A stretch of 64,000 nt of DNA. It comes from Pomphorhynchus laevis (Eukaryota; Acanthocephala; Palaeacanthocephala; Echinorhynchida; Pomphorhynchidae). Below, one piece after another: positions 31,300 through 42,694 of this stretch (the first letter of the stretch is position 1; each line of letters opens with the position of its first letter). Location of the stretch: positions 62,001-126,000 of the forward strand of contig WNNJ02003677.1 in NCBI GenBank assembly GCA_012934845.2, in the 5' to 3' direction. The position numbers were made by a program, and so were the translations under genes. The notes under the pieces were generated by a model. That model ran no database searches. It was given only the letters and a program-made list of their open reading frames with translations, and was not told the DNA's origin.

Positions 31300-32400
31300 A
31301 TCATTACTATTACATTTGATAGAGTAGATCATGGTCTACTTATTCAGAAACTTGTCAATACTGGACTCCCAAACATAATGGTTGATTGTATTAGAGAATT
31401 TCTTCGTGATCGTTGCTTTCGAGTACCTGTCGATTGGTCATTGTCTGTGTCTAGATAATGTCATATTAGAGTACCTCAAGGTTCAGTTTTGGGTCCGCTT
31501 TTATTCAGCATTTATATTAACGATTTGCCTGGGTGCATACACTCTCGTTCATGTTTGTATGCAGATGACTTAAAAATATGGCGGCCCATTTATTAATGTG
31601 AGGATGTTGATAATTTGCAAACTGACATAGATAATGTGGAGTTGTAGGCGGCGTCTAACAAGCTTGTGATAAATGTTTCGAAATGCAAACACATGCGTAT
31701 TAATGGTAATGCTCGCAAGCAACTAACATCTGCTTGTTACAAATATAAGGGCTGTATTGTGGAAAGTGTCGATAGTAACAAAGATTTAGGAGTATGGGTT
31801 ACCTCTAATTTATCAACTAAAAAGCACACTGATCAAGCTTGTGTTAACTCCAATAAAATGATAGGTATGATTCGACGCGCTTTTGTTCGCGTTAATCCGA
31901 CTGCTCTTCGGCCTCTGATTTTAGCACATGTATTGAGTAGATTTTTATATGCAGCTCCGGTTGTATACCCACGTACTGTGCATGAACATAATAAATCAGA
32001 GATGGTACTTCGCAGGGCAACAAAGCTAGCACCAACGTTGGCGTCGCTGCCTTATGAAGACAGACTGAGATCATTAGGACTTGAGACCGTCACATGGACC
32101 CGTCGGTACATGGATATGTGCCTTGTTTGGCATTTATTCCAACGTCCTCATCGCCCTATTCGGAGTAGGGTTTAATTACATGGTTCAAATGTTCTTCGAG
32201 GTAATTCTTTAACTATTCGAAGAAACAAGGTACATAAATTGGGCACGATGCAATTTGATAGAAGAACTTTTGAGCTTTGGAACAACCTTGATGCAGACAC
32301 TGTTGGATGCAATTCACGTAATACTTTTAAAAGAAGACTACGAATGGATCAAGCAATGTTTCGTGTTGCATTTCCTTATTTTAATAACTAATTAATTTAT
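31300..32400 (+). pseudogene. CR1/RTE-like LINE RT C-terminal half (family F)
   Basis: TFDRVDHGLLIQKL (motif A), [20 protein letters not shown] (motif B) and [10 protein letters not shown] (catalytic) are followed by the thumb (SKCKHMRINGN, KDLGVWVTSNLSTKKHTDQA) and the C-terminal domain (RRATKLAPTLASLPYEDRLR, LGLETVTWTRRYMDMCLVW), ending FPYFNN at a stop near 32391. At least three stop codons lie in the RT. The region from 31666 to 32175 is open and well preserved, so the copy is not very old. Confidence 0.85.
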
Positions 32401-33794
32401 TTACGAACTTATTGTGAGCCAGCTATTTGAGCTAATGCTCGTATGTTGTTGAATGTATAATAATATTTGATTTGAAATTAGAAATGATTCCGATTCAATT
32501 TGTAAAATACAGTTATTTTAATTCTGTTAAACCTAGAACAGCTGTCGAATGCTCGTTAACTAATAGAATAAGGACTAAAACGTTAAATGTAGATAATGAA
32601 ACTAGATAATGACGATTATTTGAAAAAATAATAGTTGTCTTTATCCTTATCATTACAAATTTAATTTTAAATCAGAAATGTTTTTGATCGAATTATGACA
32701 TAAAAATAAAATAATTTATAAGAATATCTGAAAGCAGCAGTCGAGTCAAATGCTCGCCAGCTAACAGAATAAGAACCAAAATGTGAAATGTTAACATTGA
32801 ATCTGCAGCAGACGAGGTTTACCAATACTGAAATGTTGGTAATTATTATTGGATTACTTAGAATTTAAGAAAAATCAGATTCGTATTATTTATTTCATCA
32901 GGAAAACCGTTTTCATGTGTGTTTTAAGCAGACCCCACAAAATAATTGTTTGGCTATATTTCACATTGAATTTATTTAAAAATTTACTAAATCCAGATCG
33001 TAATTTCAAAAGATATGATAACTCTAATTATTGTAATTTTTATCTTTGATTAATTATCATTTTTATCATTGACCAAAATTATAACTCTTTATTTTTAAAA
33101 TGACATTAACAATATTTGAAGATTTGCTAATTTTATGAACGTTTTTTGGAAATTTCACCGATGTTTTACTCAAATTATTAATATGCACTGATATTAAGTC
33201 CAGTCAGATCCTAAGCCGTCACCGATTTTAACCCGTCACCAATCTTAAGCCTGCCTGATACTTTGAATGGCATAAATGTACTTGACCGTTTGCGTGAGCT
33301 ACATACATCTTTTGACAGATAAATATGATCAAACCATCATGTTATCCGAACCATTACAGTGCGCCCGGTTTCATCACCCTGTAATATTTGAGTCTATAGG
33401 TGAGAACGATATCATAAAAGTGTGCAAACACACAACAGTTGGAGCAGAATTTTCGCTTCCCCGAAAATGTGACAGCGTCTCCTGACAAACGTTAGGACGC
33501 ACTCAACTTCACTTGGCAAATCCTTAGCAAAGCTCTGCACTCACTTGGCTTATATGAAAATAAAATCCGAGAAGCTCTAGGCCTTTACCGAAAGTCGCCT
33601 AATCGCGTTACAAAAGAAGGAGGAAGGAATAATGCCGATTAAAGTATGCAATACAAACAGACGCATAAGTTCAAAAGTAATTCTATCGGAAATCAAAAAC
33701 TAACTTCAAGACATTGCTGGTACAAAACAACTATGCGCATCGCAGCACGCTGGCATATATCACGCTATTAGCCTGCAGCGCGCTTACAATTCAA
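32401..33794. other. No gene supported
   Basis: A/T-rich for the first 700 bases. A 69-codon frame at 33276-33485 and the more GC-balanced stretch to 33780 look like old coding or transposon sequence but match no motif I know. TGCTCGTATGTTG and AATGCTCGCC words recur around 32435 and 32748. Confidence 0.3.
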
Positions 33795-33833
33795 ATTATA
33801 ATAAAAACGATTTTATTAAATACATCCAATAAC

Positions 33834-34160
33834 CTATAAGTAGCATACAAGAAAAAACAGACAAGTCACAGCATCGTCAGAAAATACGGCAGAACAACTT
33901 TGGTCTTCAACTATTCTTCGTATTCTACTTTTCTCTTCTATGGCCTCAGGTCCAGGGGCATCTGCCCCCCCCAACCAATCCAACACACCGCCTTCCGACT
34001 GAACCATCCGGGTTATTTCAACCTCCCACCCCCGAAGAATCCAATCGGCGCGAACTATGCTAGGTAAACGAGAGACATGGAGCTTAATAAACCTTAGCCT
34101 TTGCTCTAGGGACGTCCTCTCGAAAAGAAGACTAATCCCGAGATAGCATAAATGCTCCAA
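33834..34160 (-). pseudogene. Family E LINE C-terminal segment
   Basis: An open frame with YLGISLLFERTSLEQRLRF, RLPSIVRADWILRG and GGVLDWLGGADAPGPEAIEE. It is separated from the RT frame by one frameshift or stop at about 34170. SLLxxRxxLEQRLxF and a Trp-rich end are also present in the 15.6-kb copy, so this is the natural C-terminus. Confidence 0.65.
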
Positions 34161-34186
34161 AGGCGCATATGGGTTTTCCCTTTAAA

Positions 34187-34987
34187 TTACAGATGCTGAG
34201 CCCGTTTCAGGGCCCACTTAGCTTTCTTCAGGATACGCTTGAGTCTATCTAGGTCAGCTTTTGCCGACCAGTTCACCGTAACGGTGAACCCTAGGTATTT
34301 TACTCGACTTGTGAAGGTGGGGATGGGTTCAAAGACAAATATGGATGAGAGCGCAGAGAGTGCTAATCTCTTAAGTTTTTGCTTTGTAGCAAGGGTGCCA
34401 TGAAAGACAACCGCCTGCGATTTGGCGGAGTTTAAAATAAGATTGGATATGGGTAACTGATCTTTTAATCTTAAAAAGAAATGGCTGATGTCAGAGACTA
34501 CGTCTTTACACCTGTATTCAGTGAACAGAGCTGTGGTGTCGTCAGCGTACACCACAAGACGTTTTTCGCGTTTAAATATTTTGAATAGGTTAATGGAGGC
34601 AGCAAGATATAAGATAGGAGAAAGTGGGGATCCTTGAGGTACACCCGTAATAGGGTAGAACTGACGCACATCAAGGTCGTCTTCATAGTAAAATCGCTTG
34701 GTATACAGCAGGATCTCCACCCTGGTCACAATTCTCGTAGGGAACCCAAGGGACCTGAGAGAAGAGATCACAAAAGGAATGGAGATGCGGTTAAATGCAG
34801 CAGAAAAGTCAAGGTAAACAGCCACAAATAAACGATGGCTATTATCTCGACAAAACTGCTCCACCTCACCAACTGCTGAATAGACCGAGCGACCTTTGAC
34901 AAACCCATGAAAACCTGGAGGGATCAAATTACGCCTACTTAAATAGTCGCAGATTTTACACGCAAGCGCTTTTCCGTAAATCGACAT
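34187..34987 (-). pseudogene. Family E LINE reverse transcriptase core
   Basis: An open 266-codon stretch: LIPPGFHGFVKGRSVYSA (motif 2a), VAVYLDFSAAFNRI (motif A), ITGVPQGSPLSPILY (motif B), RLVVYADDTTALF (catalytic), LILNSAKSQAVVFHG and RVKYLGFTV. All catalytic residues are present, but the frame is closed upstream, so no full protein is made. The PQGSPLSP motif B groups it with I/R1/jockey-type elements rather than with the PQGSVLGP families A, C and F. Confidence 0.8.
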
Positions 34988-35350
34988 GAGGGCATTTTGA
35001 ATCGGAATGGGTCGCAGATCTTTAGGGCATTAGCAGGATTTTTTCTTAGGAATAAAAACACGCTTACTAATAGTGATGCTTGCTACATCGGATGGAAAGG
35101 CTTAAAGCATTGTGATGGCCACCTCTATTCTCTGATCAGCTGTCAAAAGCTGACAGACCAGAGAAGAAAGTGGAAGGACGGATTTGGAGGTGCCCGGGAG
35201 TGGACCCCAAGAGTTGAGAATATCTGTAAGTGATAGATCCCTACTCCTAAAGTTACCCCAAGGCGGAATTTGTTGAGGTGATTGCGTAGCTCCATAGCTG
35301 TATTGGGCTAGTGACTCCTCTAAAACTTTATCAGGGCCTATACTACCGAT

Positions 35351-36162
35351 CTAACCCGATGCCCTTTCCTTCCAACAAACAAACTTCTCCTTCTCGAAAA
35401 TCTTCCAAAAGGAAGACCGAGAAGGGTTAAGACGAGCAATACTCGCCCTATCCCTACTCAGCTGGAAACTATATCTAGTGCTCCAGTATTCATTCGAGAG
35501 AACCTGTATGGCGGAAACAGAGATATTTGGGAGACTAAGCAATTTCGCTAGGGCATTGAGTTTCGTCGGAGTGTGATTGTATATACGACCTTCTTAGGTA
35601 GTTGATAGAATCGCGGTAGCTTGCGAAAAGAGGTAGGTATTAAATTCGGTCAGACTCTCATTTCCAATTCTGGGAAAGAGTGGGATAGCCGCCTGAAAGA
35701 AGGCCACTCTGATCGGATCAAAGTGAAACCTTCTTCGAAGCAACATACCTTTCTCAATTCTCCAACGAATAAGATCATAAGAGGTGGAGAATTGCTGGCT
35801 CGACTGCTCCGTGCAGAGGGGTTTTAACAACCACCTCGAGTGAAGCAATAAAATGTCGAGAATAGAATTTGTTGATGTACAATTAAAGGTAGGGGACGGC
35901 GGTTTGTGAATAAGATAACCGTCCTAGCTCTGCGAAGTGCTGCATTGATCCAACGTCCAGTTCTGTCGTTGAAATCTCCAAGTATCATGTCATAGCCGCT
36001 GTCGATAATACTATCCAGGAGGTCACGGTTCTTGTGAATCGCCCCTGGACGGATGTAGACATTGACTAGACTGAGGCGTTTACCGTTCTTATGGAGTGTA
36101 ACTAATAAACAAGACATGCTTGACAAAAGTAGTTTAATAGGAGGGAGGAGCTTAAGGAGCAC
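35351..36162 (-). pseudogene. Family E LINE endonuclease C-terminus and linker
   Basis: LVNVYIRPGAIHKNRDLLDS and YDMILGDFNDRTGRWIN (36060-35950) are the central APE endonuclease motifs. They are followed by frameshifted pieces with RWRIEKGMLLRRRFHFDPIR and NEYWSTRYSFQLSRDRASIA, the latter being the usual linker before the RT. At least four frame breaks. Confidence 0.65.
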
Positions 36163-36208
36163 TTAACTAAGGTCAAGAGTCCTAGAGATGAAGATGAATG
36201 AGGTGGGG

Positions 36209-36400
36209 TTATGTACGAAGTATAGTGGGAATAGATGTGCTCTGGAATAAATCGAGTAATATCCTAGGGAGACGGATAGACCGCGTCTCCTGAAGGACTA
36301 TAACATCTGCATCTCTACCAGATAAAAGTCTAAGGGCAGAAGCACCTCCCGAATTCCACTGAACGATATTCAGTGAAAAAGGCTCACGAGTACTCTGCAT
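36209..36400 (-). pseudogene. Family E LINE endonuclease N-terminus
   Basis: FSLNIVQWNSGGASALRLLS and DADVIVLQETRS give the Asn and Glu of the APE active site. A stop or frameshift near 36205 cuts it from the DFN segment. Confidence 0.7.
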
Positions 36401-36429
36401 TGTGATAAATTAGTTGAATGGGGGATTGC

Positions 36430-37199
36430 CTATCCTCTCTTCTTGGACTCCGGAAGAACTGCCGAAACAGGTAGCGTATAATGAGTGCTCACTGCACCCA
36501 AAGCCATGAGAATTAGGTTTTCAAGTTTGCGATGGGATATTTCTAATTTTACGTCCATCGTACGTAATATCTCAGAGTCATTAATTCGCGTGGCGGCCAC
36601 TTGCGAATAAGTAGAAGGTTTGACCGGTTTGATGAACAGGCTTCTATATTCTTTGAACATACTGCATCTCCTACCCCAGCAGGATGGCTCCCCACAGTTC
36701 GAACAGAATGGGGGGGGCACACAACGGTCGTTCGATAGTAGAGTTTGACAGGAAGCTGAACTGCAAACCCCGCATGTTGGTGTCCCACTGCAGCTGGAGG
36801 CCGAGTGCCCCCATTTTTGACACCTGCTACAGTGGGGTAAGTAAGCTCACCTTTTTCTGTAATGGAAAAACGGATATTAAAACCCATGAAGGAGTTCGAT
36901 GAAGATTTAGCCAAGGATTCTGCAGTATTCACCTGAGCTGAGCAAAATCCAACCGGGATAGGGTTATCACCCCTACCCCAGATTGACCTAAAATTAGTCA
37001 TTTTGAATATAGACATTAATGAGTGCATATCTTCCTCATCCATACTACAAGGAAGATTCGTCACCTTTAGCGAGACGAGGATGGGTCTAAATGTGAGTTC
37101 ACGATAACCGGTTAGGTTGGTGGAAAAGTATTCCGAGTAATTTTTAGCAAGGTATGCTGTGACGAACGAAACTTTCACCTCTGAAGGGTGAAGTTTCAC
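36430..37199 (-). pseudogene. Family E LINE ORF1 (RNA-binding, CCHC)
   Basis: The N-terminal frame (37199-36549) has an RRM-like segment (FRPILVSLKVTNLPCSMDEE) and ends after GYxVxFSITEKGEL. The frame then shifts, and the 36720-36430 frame continues with zinc knuckles (CSNCGEPSCWGRRC, preceded in shifted frame by further Cys/His groups). Three knuckles after an RRM-like fold are typical of I/R1-group ORF1. There is no ATG at the 5' end, which abuts a GGTGAAACTTCACC palindrome and a T-run at 37205. Confidence 0.65.
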
Positions 37200-37205
37200 C
37201 GGGTT

Positions 37206-37639
37206 GAAAAAAAATTGTTTTTATACTGCTGTGTAAATGAACGTAAAAATACATTGTAGAGTTCATGTCTTTCCACTGGCCGTATAACTTTGATTAGAAC
37301 CAAATTATTTAATTTTGGGATGGAGGGGGAAGCACTTCTCCATCACCAGATAATAAAGAAACAGTACTGACCTTATTGAATCGTTGTGAAGAACTTACAT
37401 AAAAAACCTCTTTGTTGGCTGGAATTCTACTCTTTTTTGCAGCAATATTTGAATCCTTTGAAAACTCTGACATGTTCATTTTTACATATTCGCTTTTTTA
37501 ATTCGAATTATTTTCGAAAATTGTATTTTTACCGTTGATACATCGAATGCCTTAAACCCTTTTAACATACATGCCGCTCTTCATAATATGAAGTGTTTCA
37601 CCAAGTACTAACAAATTGGTATTCTGCTCCTACTCATTT
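37206..37639. other. Spacer, no gene seen
   Basis: Short mixed-composition DNA between two transposon remnants; not recognised. Confidence 0.3.
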
Positions 37640-39130
37640 CGTAGTTAAAGGAAAGTACATCACTGCCCCAGATGGCTTCACACAGGATGATTCCCCATGC
37701 CAGCATTCGTAATGACACCAATGCCCCTCATATACTCAATATAAAAGGCCATGCTGGAAATAGTCCAAGTGTGGCATGCGGATGATACCAACTTCGTCAC
37801 CACCACTGAACAACTAAGTCAAGTGTGGATCACACTGGGTTAAAAATTTCATTACTTTATAGATGCATCAACATCTCAACTCATTTTTCATAGTGGACTT
37901 CAGGATTGCATGTTATTCTCGAACTAACTACTGTTTACAACAGAGGGCATAAACATTTTAGGCAATCCAATTAATTCCGATGATTTTACTCATTCAACGA
38001 CAAGATATGACGTCATTGGTTGCCTAATCGTTGTACACGTTTAGCGAGTATTGCGAAATTTAATCCACATTCCACTTTTAAAGGCCTAAGTCTGTATAAT
38101 TTAAATGGACAAACTATTTTCGATCACAGAAAAGGGATGATAACGATTTATGTTATTTAGTATACAACTTAAAGGAAACTTGATACCTACCCTAACAAAA
38201 CAAAAATTTACCACAGAGTGGCTCGAAATTATAATTTCTCCCATTTGTCTCGAACGTATTGGAATTGTCAACCATCAATATACAGCAACGATAGATTACG
38301 CAGGATCCTAAGCAATATGTAGCACATATGATAAGGTATCAAAAACGACGATTTATAACCAGCAAAATATTCTTAAATTAAGACGGTACAATACACAGTC
38401 AACCCTTATTGAAACGCAACAAAAAACTGGGTACAGGCGCGGTGCATACGTACCCCACACCTCGATTGTCGGTGTATTCTGTTGACGGACAGCGACCTTT
38501 GAAACAGGACAATTTCTGGTTGAACAAAAATCAATTCACCATCTTTGTGCACGATATGGATGGTCTCCAAATGATCTAGCCGGAAGGCAATGTGTACCGA
38601 GGATATTTCTATGATTCACTCTTTATCGTGCAAACGTAGTGGCATGTCTTCTATAAAACACAATAATGTGCCCGGCATCTTGTCCTCTTCTCTATCCCGC
38701 ATATATCATGGGGTTGGATTAGGTCCACAACTCTTAAAGGTCCCCGACATAGTCTTTCAGCAATCACAGGCAAACCGGAAACATGATGCACGATTAGACA
38801 TAGCCTGCTTCGATGTTGACAGTGGTAATTTTAAGTGAACGTTCGTGGACGTTACTATATTTTGGATTTATGCACAAACTTACGCCAGCAAGACACCGGC
38901 TTCCTCATTCTTCTACAACGAATCCCGAAAACGAGCAAAATACAATGAGACAATCGATGCAATGTAGAGATCAATATTCGTGTCGCTAGTGTTCTCCTCA
39001 TCCGGCTGGGGCATTGGATAATAATGCCAACTATTCATGAGAATAATCGCACGTGCGGCAGTTAACTAATTTGGATCGTCTTATGTGGTAGAATTGCACA
39101 GCTAAAACGTCTGATATATTTTTTTGATTA
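37640..39130 (+). pseudogene. Decayed LINE with terminal nuclease-like domain (family D)
   Basis: Frames are broken throughout. About 37760-37900 resembles the catalytic region (WHADDTNFVT). At 38590-38720, a Cys, then IHSLSCKRSGMSSIKHNN, fits the CxCG...HALSCPxGGxxxxRHNE motif seen before the endonuclease in a LINE group abundant in corals and sponges. At 38790 come DARLDIACFD and TFVDVTIF, then NESRKRAKYNET and VSLVFSSSGWGIG, the PD-(D/E)XK-like domain of that group. Identification rests on pattern memory. Confidence 0.55.
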
Positions 39131-39269
39131 TGGGGGCTGCATCAGCTGCTTTGCGATCGCAACGAAGTTGCGTAGTCTTAAATGGTACAAGATTCCTAAA
39201 ACGTCTTGCTGATTAAGAGTACAGCGCATGTAGAACAAAATTTTTGAACAATTTGTGAGCCCATTTAAG

Positions 39270-39654
39270 TGAACCTATCTATTGTACTACCATTAGAAAA
39301 AAATATTATTATTTTAAAAATAATGTGTTTTACAACAGCATTGTACAAAACGTTCCGGACAAATGTTCCGGACACTTTGCGTTTTGAAAACGAGTCGAAA
39401 ACCAGAGAAGCCGATGCGCGCCTAGACGTAGTTGCCTCTGGGCTGGGAATTGAAAGATTTAAGCGGGCGTTCGTGAACGTCAACGTCTTTTCTATACATG
39501 CCCAGTCTTATCAAAATTGGAGCACTTAAGAATCTTTTAATTACAACGAATATCGCAATAGATCCAAGTACCAAGAAGGAATGTCCAATATAGAACACAT
39601 ACGATTTATGCCTATGATTTTTTCTTCGTCGGGCGATATTGGTTATTTGGCTAT
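39270..39654 (+). pseudogene. Family D nuclease-domain remnant, left part
   Basis: READARLDVVASGLGIERF and AFVNVNVFSIHAQSY, then (after a stop) NEYRNRSKYQEGM and RFMPMIFSSSGDIGYLAI. This continues on the other side of the gypsy insertion at 41681. The last bases, GCTAT (39650-39654), are the gypsy target duplication. Confidence 0.65.
39650..39654. repeat. Target-site duplication of gypsy element 2, left
   Basis: GCTAT directly before the LTR; repeated at 41681-41685. Confidence 0.8.
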
Positions 39655-39752
39655 TGTGGTATCACATTTAATTACTTTATCATTTATATTTAACTTTACC
39701 TACTATTTGTAGATTTGTGAATAAAAGCCATTTATTCTCTCTGGTTATCACA
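39655..39752 (+). repeat. 5' LTR of gypsy element 2
   Basis: 98 bp, beginning TGTGGTATCACA and ending TTATCACA. It contains ATTTGTGAATAAAA (39713-39726), which is complementary to the primer-binding region, and an AATAAA signal. GAATAAA and TTTATTC just after it could form a 7-bp hairpin. Confidence 0.88.
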
Positions 39753-39753
39753 A

Positions 39754-39767
39754 TTTTATTCACAAAT
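39754..39767 (+). promoter_or_regulatory. Self-complementary primer-binding site, element 2
   Basis: TTTTATTCACAAAT starts two bases after the LTR's last full codon-free end (one spacer A). It is the exact reverse complement of the LTR segment 39713-39726. The position is that of a primer-binding site, but the partner is the element's own LTR rather than an obvious tRNA 3' end. Confidence 0.7.
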
Positions 39768-39774
39768 TGTCTTG

Positions 39775-40230
39775 ATGGATACTCTGTTCAAGCCGGATAC
39801 ACTCAAACTAACGACAGGCTGTCCTGAAGCAGAACGCGAATGGCGTCACTGGCGATATCGCTTCGAAACATTTATCAAACGCATCAAAATGGATTCACAA
39901 GATGACAAACTTGATCTCCTGAAAATCTCAATTTCCGCTCAATTATTCGACAAGATTGACGAGTGCCTAGATTATGATTCAGCAATGGATGTCCTCGACA
40001 AAGCATTCATAAAATCTACAAATTCGGTTTACAAACGACATCTACTGTGTTCTGCACGACAAACTCTCGATGAATCGATATCTAACTATGTGGATCGTCT
40101 TGAAACACCTGCGCGACAATGCACCTTAAACTCAATGAGCAGCTCAAACTCAATCAAACGAATATCGTCACATATCCGAATTCACAGTAAATGCCTTAAG
40201 GGAAACCAAAGATTCAAAAGGAAATACTGA
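39775..40230 (+). pseudogene. gypsy element 2 gag N-terminal part
   Basis: It starts at ATG 39775. KLTTGCPEAEREWRHWRYRF, LKISISAQLFDKIDE and YVDRLETPARQC match the gag of element 1 (HWLIRFKTFI, LVSAEVYDLF). After C-TLN the sequence departs: the second half of the capsid (the IRDAFIxG-type region) is missing or frameshifted, and a stop follows at 40230. The downstream knuckle region is in the pol frame. Confidence 0.75.
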
Positions 40231-40239
40231 TATTTCTGA

Positions 40240-41582
40240 AAGTGAAGAATCTATTGCCGTAGCTCAAAAGATCAACAAGAAAAGGTGCTACTTTTGTGGT
40301 GGAGTTATGCATACACGAAATCTTTGTCCAGCCCGGGATGCTGAATGTTCATTCTGCTTAAAACGTGGACACTACGAAAAAGTTTGTCCAACTAAGTTGC
40401 TTCGATCTCGACGAAAATACAATCGTAGTACTCGATCATACGCGTCCGACTGTGAATCACTTAATATCATATCCTGTCAAAATGCAAATGGTGATGCATC
40501 TAAACTTGGCGACATGACGGTACAAGTTCGTGTTGGAACACAACAGCTGGATGCTCTTATCGATACAGGGAGCTCTTCCAACTTTGTCGATTCATCAGTT
40601 ATTCGAAAACTAGGTATTCCTACAGAATCTTGTTGTGTTAGGATTTCCATGGCTAATTCATCATTTACATCCGTATGCAATGAACGATGCGTATTACCGA
40701 TATCTTACTGTGACCGAAACTATACTGACATTCAATGCTTCGTCATGCCTTATCTTTGTCGTGATCTCATACTTGGTCATCCATTCCTGCGCTTGCATTC
40801 AAGTGTTTCCATTCGACTTCGAGGAAATGCTAAGCAAGAAACGTTAACCATTGGGCAACTATCGAGCATGGAAATCGATATACCGTCGTTATTTTCAGAC
40901 GATTTTAAAAACTGGAAACCTGCAGCAATTCCGTCCCGGCGCCGTAATATCGAAGATCGCCGCTTTATTGCTTCGGAAGTAAAACGAATGTTGTCCGAAG
41001 GCATCATCGAGCGCAGTCGCTCACCGTGGCGTGCGCAAGTTCTTATTGTAAACAGAGAAGGACGTCGTCGTCTAGTAGTAGATTACTCGCAGACCGTAAA
41101 TAGATTCACGGTCCTCGACGCTTATCCCATGCCCCGAATTGACGATCTGATCGACACCATATCGTCCAATAACGTGTTTAGCACCCTCGATTTAAAAAGT
41201 GCTTACCATCAAGTTCCTTTGCGAGCAAACGAAAAATTCTTGACCGCATTCGAGGCAGATGGTCGACTCTATCAATTTCAGCGTATGCCTTTTGGACTCA
41301 CGAATGCTGTAGCCGCCTTCCAGCGAATAATCAACGAGATCATAGAGAAAGAAAACTTAACCGGCACCTATTCATACCTCGACGATATCATTGTGTGCGG
41401 CAAAACACAGCAAGAACATGATACAAATCTGGCCAAGTTTCGTGAAGTTGCTTCTAGGTACCGAATAACACTAAATGAATCGAAATGTATGATTAATAAA
41501 ACGATGATCAATATTCTGGGATATCAAGTTGGTAGTGGTATTAAACGGCCTGATCGTCGGGCGATATTGGTTATTCGGCTAT
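40240..41582 (+). pseudogene. gypsy element 2 pol: knuckles, protease, truncated RT
   Basis: Open well before the ATG at 40307. CYFCGGVMHTRNLC and CSFCLKRGHYEKVC are two CCHC knuckles. ALIDTGSSSNFV is the aspartic protease active site. The RT follows: SPWRAQVLIVNREGRR, LDLKSAYHQVPL (motif A), FGLTNAVAAFQR (motif B) and YLDDIIVCG (catalytic), then ILGYQVGSG. It is cut at about 41553 and continues for a few meaningless codons into copied host flank and the LTR, ending at a stop at 41599. No RNase H or integrase. The surviving domains are intact. Confidence 0.88.
41554..41582 (+). repeat. Copied host flank inside gypsy element 2
   Basis: 29 bases equal to 39626-39654 (the family D coding sequence left of the insertion) with one T/C difference. 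The junction with pol shares the bases TCGT, suggesting microhomology. Confidence 0.8.
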
Positions 41583-41680
41583 TGTGGTATCACATTTAAT
41601 TACTTTATCATTTATATTTAACTTTACCTACTATTTGTAGATTTGTGAATAAAAGCCATTTATTCTCTCTGGTTATCACA
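41583..41680 (+). repeat. 3' LTR of gypsy element 2
   Basis: 98 bp; I find no difference from the 5' LTR. It is followed by target duplication GCTAT. Confidence 0.88.
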
Positions 41681-41835
41681 GCTATATAATTCCTAAAGCT
41701 AATGTACTCAAAGCGAGTGGAAAACAACAAATCTGATTGCGTATCTACACTAGTATACATAAAGAGACGATTCGGCTTTGCTATAGCTCGAGTTGGATCC
41801 GCCTGCATCCGGAGTACAAGGCAGAATTCCACCCA
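41681..41835 (+). pseudogene. Family D remnant, right part
   Basis: After the duplicated GCTAT, the plus-strand frame gives YSKRVENNKSDCVSTLVYIK, then RRFGFAIARVGSACIRSTR. This corresponds to the conserved family D end (WLRCRLSFSLLRSAIMCIRG pattern) also seen at 57055-57140 and 58510-58565. It proves that 39270-39654 and this stretch were one element. Confidence 0.7.
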
Positions 41836-42690
41836 ATAGTTGTGGTGTATTTACCCTCACATTAAAGACTTCGGCTATTGTAAATATAATGTACTCATTT
41901 AAGGATAACTCGCAATTGTTCTTGTGAATAATAATATTATTTAATAAATTGTACAACAGCTGAAGAGCACTTAGGATCATAAAGCATATCACAATAAATT
42001 AAATAGTGGAATTAAGTCAAAAATTTATTCTCCCGTTTGAATTCGTCGATTGTTGCGTTTGAAATCATGGAGTCTGGAAGGTAATTTCACGTCTTGCTAA
42101 CACGGTGCACTAACACGGCGTTCTTTGGCATTCGGGATTGTTTAATTATAAGCTTGTGTCCTCGTAATTGGTCACTCAATCGTAAGGGTGGCAGTTGTAA
42201 GGGTAATCTGATATATTAGGGATCTCCACACAAACACTAAATCAGCCATCTCAAGAGATCGTTCAAATTATTTTTTTCTTTAATCAAATTTAATTTTATC
42301 TTAAATAGCAAGATGTGACTTAGTTTGAGGCTACCACTTTCATAAATGCGAAATAAACATGTTTATGGTGGCCTATCATAGCAATAACCAGCTGATTTTA
42401 TGCTATGAGTTAATCTCATATACTCTACTCTTATCAAATACACAGTACCTACACGAAACGGAAATTTATACTCATAATGTTGGTTACCCGTTTGCTGATG
42501 GCTAGTATTGACCTAATGTGTCTACCGAGTTATGATAATAATTTATCCGCGCTTCTTTTCTACTTGATCATTTGTTTATTTCTAAACTCGGAAATTTCAA
42601 TTTAGTTCCAATTTGTGTATTAAAAATGTTCAGTCTAAAAATAAATAAATTTTGTTTATGCGAAGGAATTAATTTAAATGAAAACTATAT
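41836..42690. other. Spacer, no gene seen
   Basis: Mixed A/T-rich sequence with no recognised frame or repeat. Confidence 0.35.
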
Positions 42691-42694
42691 AATA

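Larger units (their letters stand above)
33795..37205 (-). mobile_element. R1/I-like LINE, long but mutated (family E)
   Basis: A minus-strand element. ORF1 with CCHC knuckles (37200-36430) is followed by an APE endonuclease in pieces (36400-35830), a linker, the RT (34987-34187) and a C-terminal segment (34160-33834), ending near a TAATAAAA run at 33800. Each domain is recognisable but split by stops and frameshifts. Decayed relatives lie at 14.6-15.8 kb and 31 kb. Confidence 0.82.
39655..41680 (+). mobile_element. Internally deleted Ty3/gypsy retrotransposon (element 2)
   Basis: Two identical-looking 98-bp LTRs (39655-39752 and 41583-41680; TG...CA ends) enclose part of gag and pol up to the RT. 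RNase H and integrase are missing. Insertion into a family D LINE is proven by the host frame resuming after 41685 and by the GCTAT duplication. Just before the 3' LTR sits a 29-bp copy of the left flanking host DNA. Confidence 0.9.
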
